NCBI GenBank assembly: GCA_913057725.1
Contig: CAJXOS010000004.1
Coordinates: forward strand, 40,137-104,136
Length of the DNA: 64,000 bases
DNA from: an uncultured Lewinella sp.
Lineage (GTDB): Bacteria; Bacteroidota; Bacteroidia; Chitinophagales; Saprospiraceae
Direction of reading: 5' to 3'
Below the pieces are notes generated by a model. The model ran no database searches, had not been told where the DNA came from, and saw nothing but the letters and a program-made list of their open reading frames with translations. This document shows positions 62,557 through 64,000 of the stretch, one piece after another; positions within the stretch are counted from its first letter, which is position 1, and each line of letters opens with the position of its first letter. Made by a program: the position numbers and the translations under genes.

Positions 62557-63840
62557 CTAGACCGTATCAGCAATCCGGCTCTTCTTAAAAGCGTCCGCTA
62601 CGTAAGTTTGTAGTGCCGAAAGATCATCAAATCGTTGTAGTAAAGCTTGTAGTGCCTGCTCGCCTGGAGCAGCAGAACTTGGCAAAACAAAACGCTCCAC
62701 AGCATCAAGCCCCACCGTGTCTTCACTGAGGATAAGTAAGCGCTCTACGACATTGCGCAACTCACGGATGTTACCCGTCCAATTAAGGCCTTGTAATGCT
62801 TCAATAGCATCTGGTGCCCACTTCTTGGCAGAGACCCCGTATTCGCGGCAAATTTGCTTATTGAAATGATCTATCAATAATGGGATATCCTCACGTCTTT
62901 CATTCAATGCAGGAACGCTAACGAGAATGACAGACAGGCGATGATACAAATCCTCCCGGAAACGACCAGCGGTAATCTCTTGGCGTAAATCCTTATTGGT
63001 AGCAGCCAGTACCCGAACATCCACCGTAAGATCTTTGTTACCGCCTACTCGAGTAATCTTGTGCTCTTGCAAAGCCCGTAGTACTTTGGCTTGTGCTTTA
63101 AGGCTCATATCACCAATCTCATCCAAGAAGAGTGTACCACCGTTGGCTTGCTCAAACTTTCCGACACGCTGTTGCGTAGCTCCAGTAAAAGCACCTTTCT
63201 CGTGGCCAAAGAGCTCACTCTCAATCAGCTCTGCAGGAATGGCTGCACAGTTCACCTCAACCAAAGGCTTATCGGAACGGGAGCTTTGGTGGTGCACCCA
63301 ACGTGCTACCAGCTCCTTACCAGTACCATTAGGCCCCGTAATCAAAATCCGAGCATCGGTTGGCGCTACGCGCTCAATAGTAGCCTGAATTTCTTTGAGG
63401 CTGGCAGACTCACCTACCATTTTCGGTGTCTTCTTACTGCGAACCTTCTTTTGTAAGGCTTTCTTCTCACCGATGAGTGTTGACTTATCTAATGCGTTTC
63501 TTAGGGTAATTAGGAGGCGGTTAAGATCAAGGGGTTTACTAATAAAGTCAAATGCCCCTTTTTTTACCGTCTCTACTGCAGTTTCGATATCAGCATGTCC
63601 AGAAATCATCACTACCGGTGTTTCCGGCACCAGTAAACTGATGCGGTCCAGGGCGTCAAGCCCATCCATCTGTGGCATTTTGATATCCAGAATAATAAGG
63701 TCGAACTTGCCTTGCTTCAGCTTCACCAGGCATTCTGTTCCATTGGTGGCTTCTACCACTTCATACTTCTCAAATTCGAGAATATCACGGAGTGCTCGGC
63801 GGATCGCTGCTTCATCATCAACTACAAGTACACGAGGCAT
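62557..63840 (-). CDS. NtrC-like sigma-54 activator lacking the DNA-binding domain
   Basis: A 427-aa protein: a receiver (phospho-acceptor Asp52 in IILDIKMPQMDG), then a sigma-54 AAA+ domain with Walker A GPNGTGKE (about 167-174), the sigma-54 contact loop GAFTGA (about 215-220), Walker B GGTLFLDEIGD and the arginine finger region REDLYHRLSV. Normal family members end in a Fis-type HTH of about 45 residues. Here the chain stops soon after the AAA+ domain (LQTYVADAFKKSRIADTV), and the bases after the stop encode no HTH in any frame. It should hydrolyse ATP and open sigma-54 promoters, but without its own DNA-binding part. It is separated by 130 bp from the two-component operon. Confidence 0.93.
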   Translation of the reverse strand: MPRVLVVDDEAAIRRALRDILEFEKYEVVEATNGTECLVKLKQGKFDLIILDIKMPQMDGLDALDRISLLVPETPVVMISGHADIETAVETVKKGAFDFISKPLDLNRLLITLRNALDKSTLIGEKKALQKKVRSKKTPKMVGESASLKEIQATIERVAPTDARILITGPNGTGKELVARWVHHQSSRSDKPLVEVNCAAIPAELIESELFGHEKGAFTGATQQRVGKFEQANGGTLFLDEIGDMSLKAQAKVLRALQEHKITRVGGNKDLTVDVRVLAATNKDLRQEITAGRFREDLYHRLSVILVSVPALNERREDIPLLIDHFNKQICREYGVSAKKWAPDAIEALQGLNWTGNIRELRNVVERLLILSEDTVGLDAVERFVLPSSAAPGEQALQALLQRFDDLSALQTYVADAFKKSRIADTV

Positions 63841-63936
63841 AAGGCATTTGACTTGGAAAGAAATTAGGAATGACTTTTGTTAAAACCGTTATACGAGTCC
63901 ACTCCCTGAAATGTTTCGACCTTTCCCAAACGAAAA

Positions 63937-63966
63937 GCTCCGGACCTCACACAGGAGATCCGGAGC
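63937..63966 (-). terminator. Terminator of a gene beyond the right edge
   Basis: Read on the minus strand, the stem GCTCCGGA-CTC / GAG-TCCGGAGC (one mismatch, short loop) is followed by TTTTCGTTT. It ends a transcript entering from outside the window. Confidence 0.7.
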
Positions 63967-64000
63967 CTATACCGCTAACGAAGTGGTTTGGGCGAAGCCA
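63967..64000 (-). CDS. Possible C-terminal end of an off-window gene
   Basis: A minus-strand frame ends at TAG (63967-63969) directly before the terminator and reads GFAQTTSLAV from the window edge. It is too short to identify; position before a terminator is the only support. Confidence 0.3.
   Translation of the reverse strand, partial: GFAQTTSLAV

Noticed and set aside
63395..63883. 162-aa open frame antisense to the sigma-54 activator
   Set aside because: Ser/Arg-rich shadow of the receiver domain coding sequence.

Overview
The window looks like a chromosomal segment of a marine-type Bacteroidota, most likely a Saprospiria/Lewinella-like bacterium (inferred from gene content, not from a marker gene). 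The signs are type IX secretion (T9SS) cargo with both type A and type B C-terminal signals, a PorP/SprF-type protein followed by an OmpA/PD40 protein and a giant PKD adhesin, many lipoproteins, start codons without Shine-Dalgarno sequences, and repeated TAnnTTTG-type -7 promoter motifs. No rRNA, tRNA, CRISPR array, insertion sequence or prophage was seen.

Layout. 0-5 kb: a T9SS type A protein with dockerin-like and cohesin-like modules, then a tandem pair of about 475-aa helical proteins of unknown function (family A). 5-10.8 kb: a TolC / HlyD / RND efflux operon closed by a terminator. 10.8-13 kb: a gene-poor stretch with a GC-rich element, tiny candidate ORFs, orphan terminators and a conserved-looking cysteine-motif protein. 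13-17.7 kb: a second tandem pair of about 510-aa helical proteins (family B), the upstream one preceded by a stand-alone LytTR regulator. 17.9-29.4 kb: a pseudouridine synthase, a degenerate SGNH lipoprotein, a receiver protein, QueG, a vanadium haloperoxidase-like protein with MopE-type repeats and a T9SS tail, a secreted hypothetical protein, an HtrA protease, an NlpC/P60 lipoprotein and a beta-helix protein. 30.2-40.7 kb: the PorP/SprF, OmpA-PD40 and 2068-aa type B adhesin operon.

40.9-50.8 kb: a small barrel-like protein, a geranylgeranyl-reductase-like flavoprotein, a 1250-aa lipoprotein joining a metallophosphoesterase, a kinase-like middle region and an Omp85-like barrel, then a DUF3667 membrane protein, an amidase, inorganic pyrophosphatase and a HupE/UreJ protein. 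51-60 kb: a di-haem cytochrome c peroxidase, riboflavin synthase, a trehalase / aldose epimerase pair, a macro-domain protein with an M1 aminopeptidase, and FabG. 60-64 kb: a secreted hypothetical protein, an OmpR-type regulator with its histidine kinase, and a sigma-54 activator that lacks a DNA-binding domain.

The most unusual items are the phosphoesterase/kinase-like/barrel fusion at 43.1-46.9 kb, the two families of tandem helical paralogues on either side of the efflux operon and gene-poor stretch, the HTH-less sigma-54 activator, and the GDSL-type lipoprotein that has lost its nucleophile serine. All homology calls were made by reading motifs; no database search was run.
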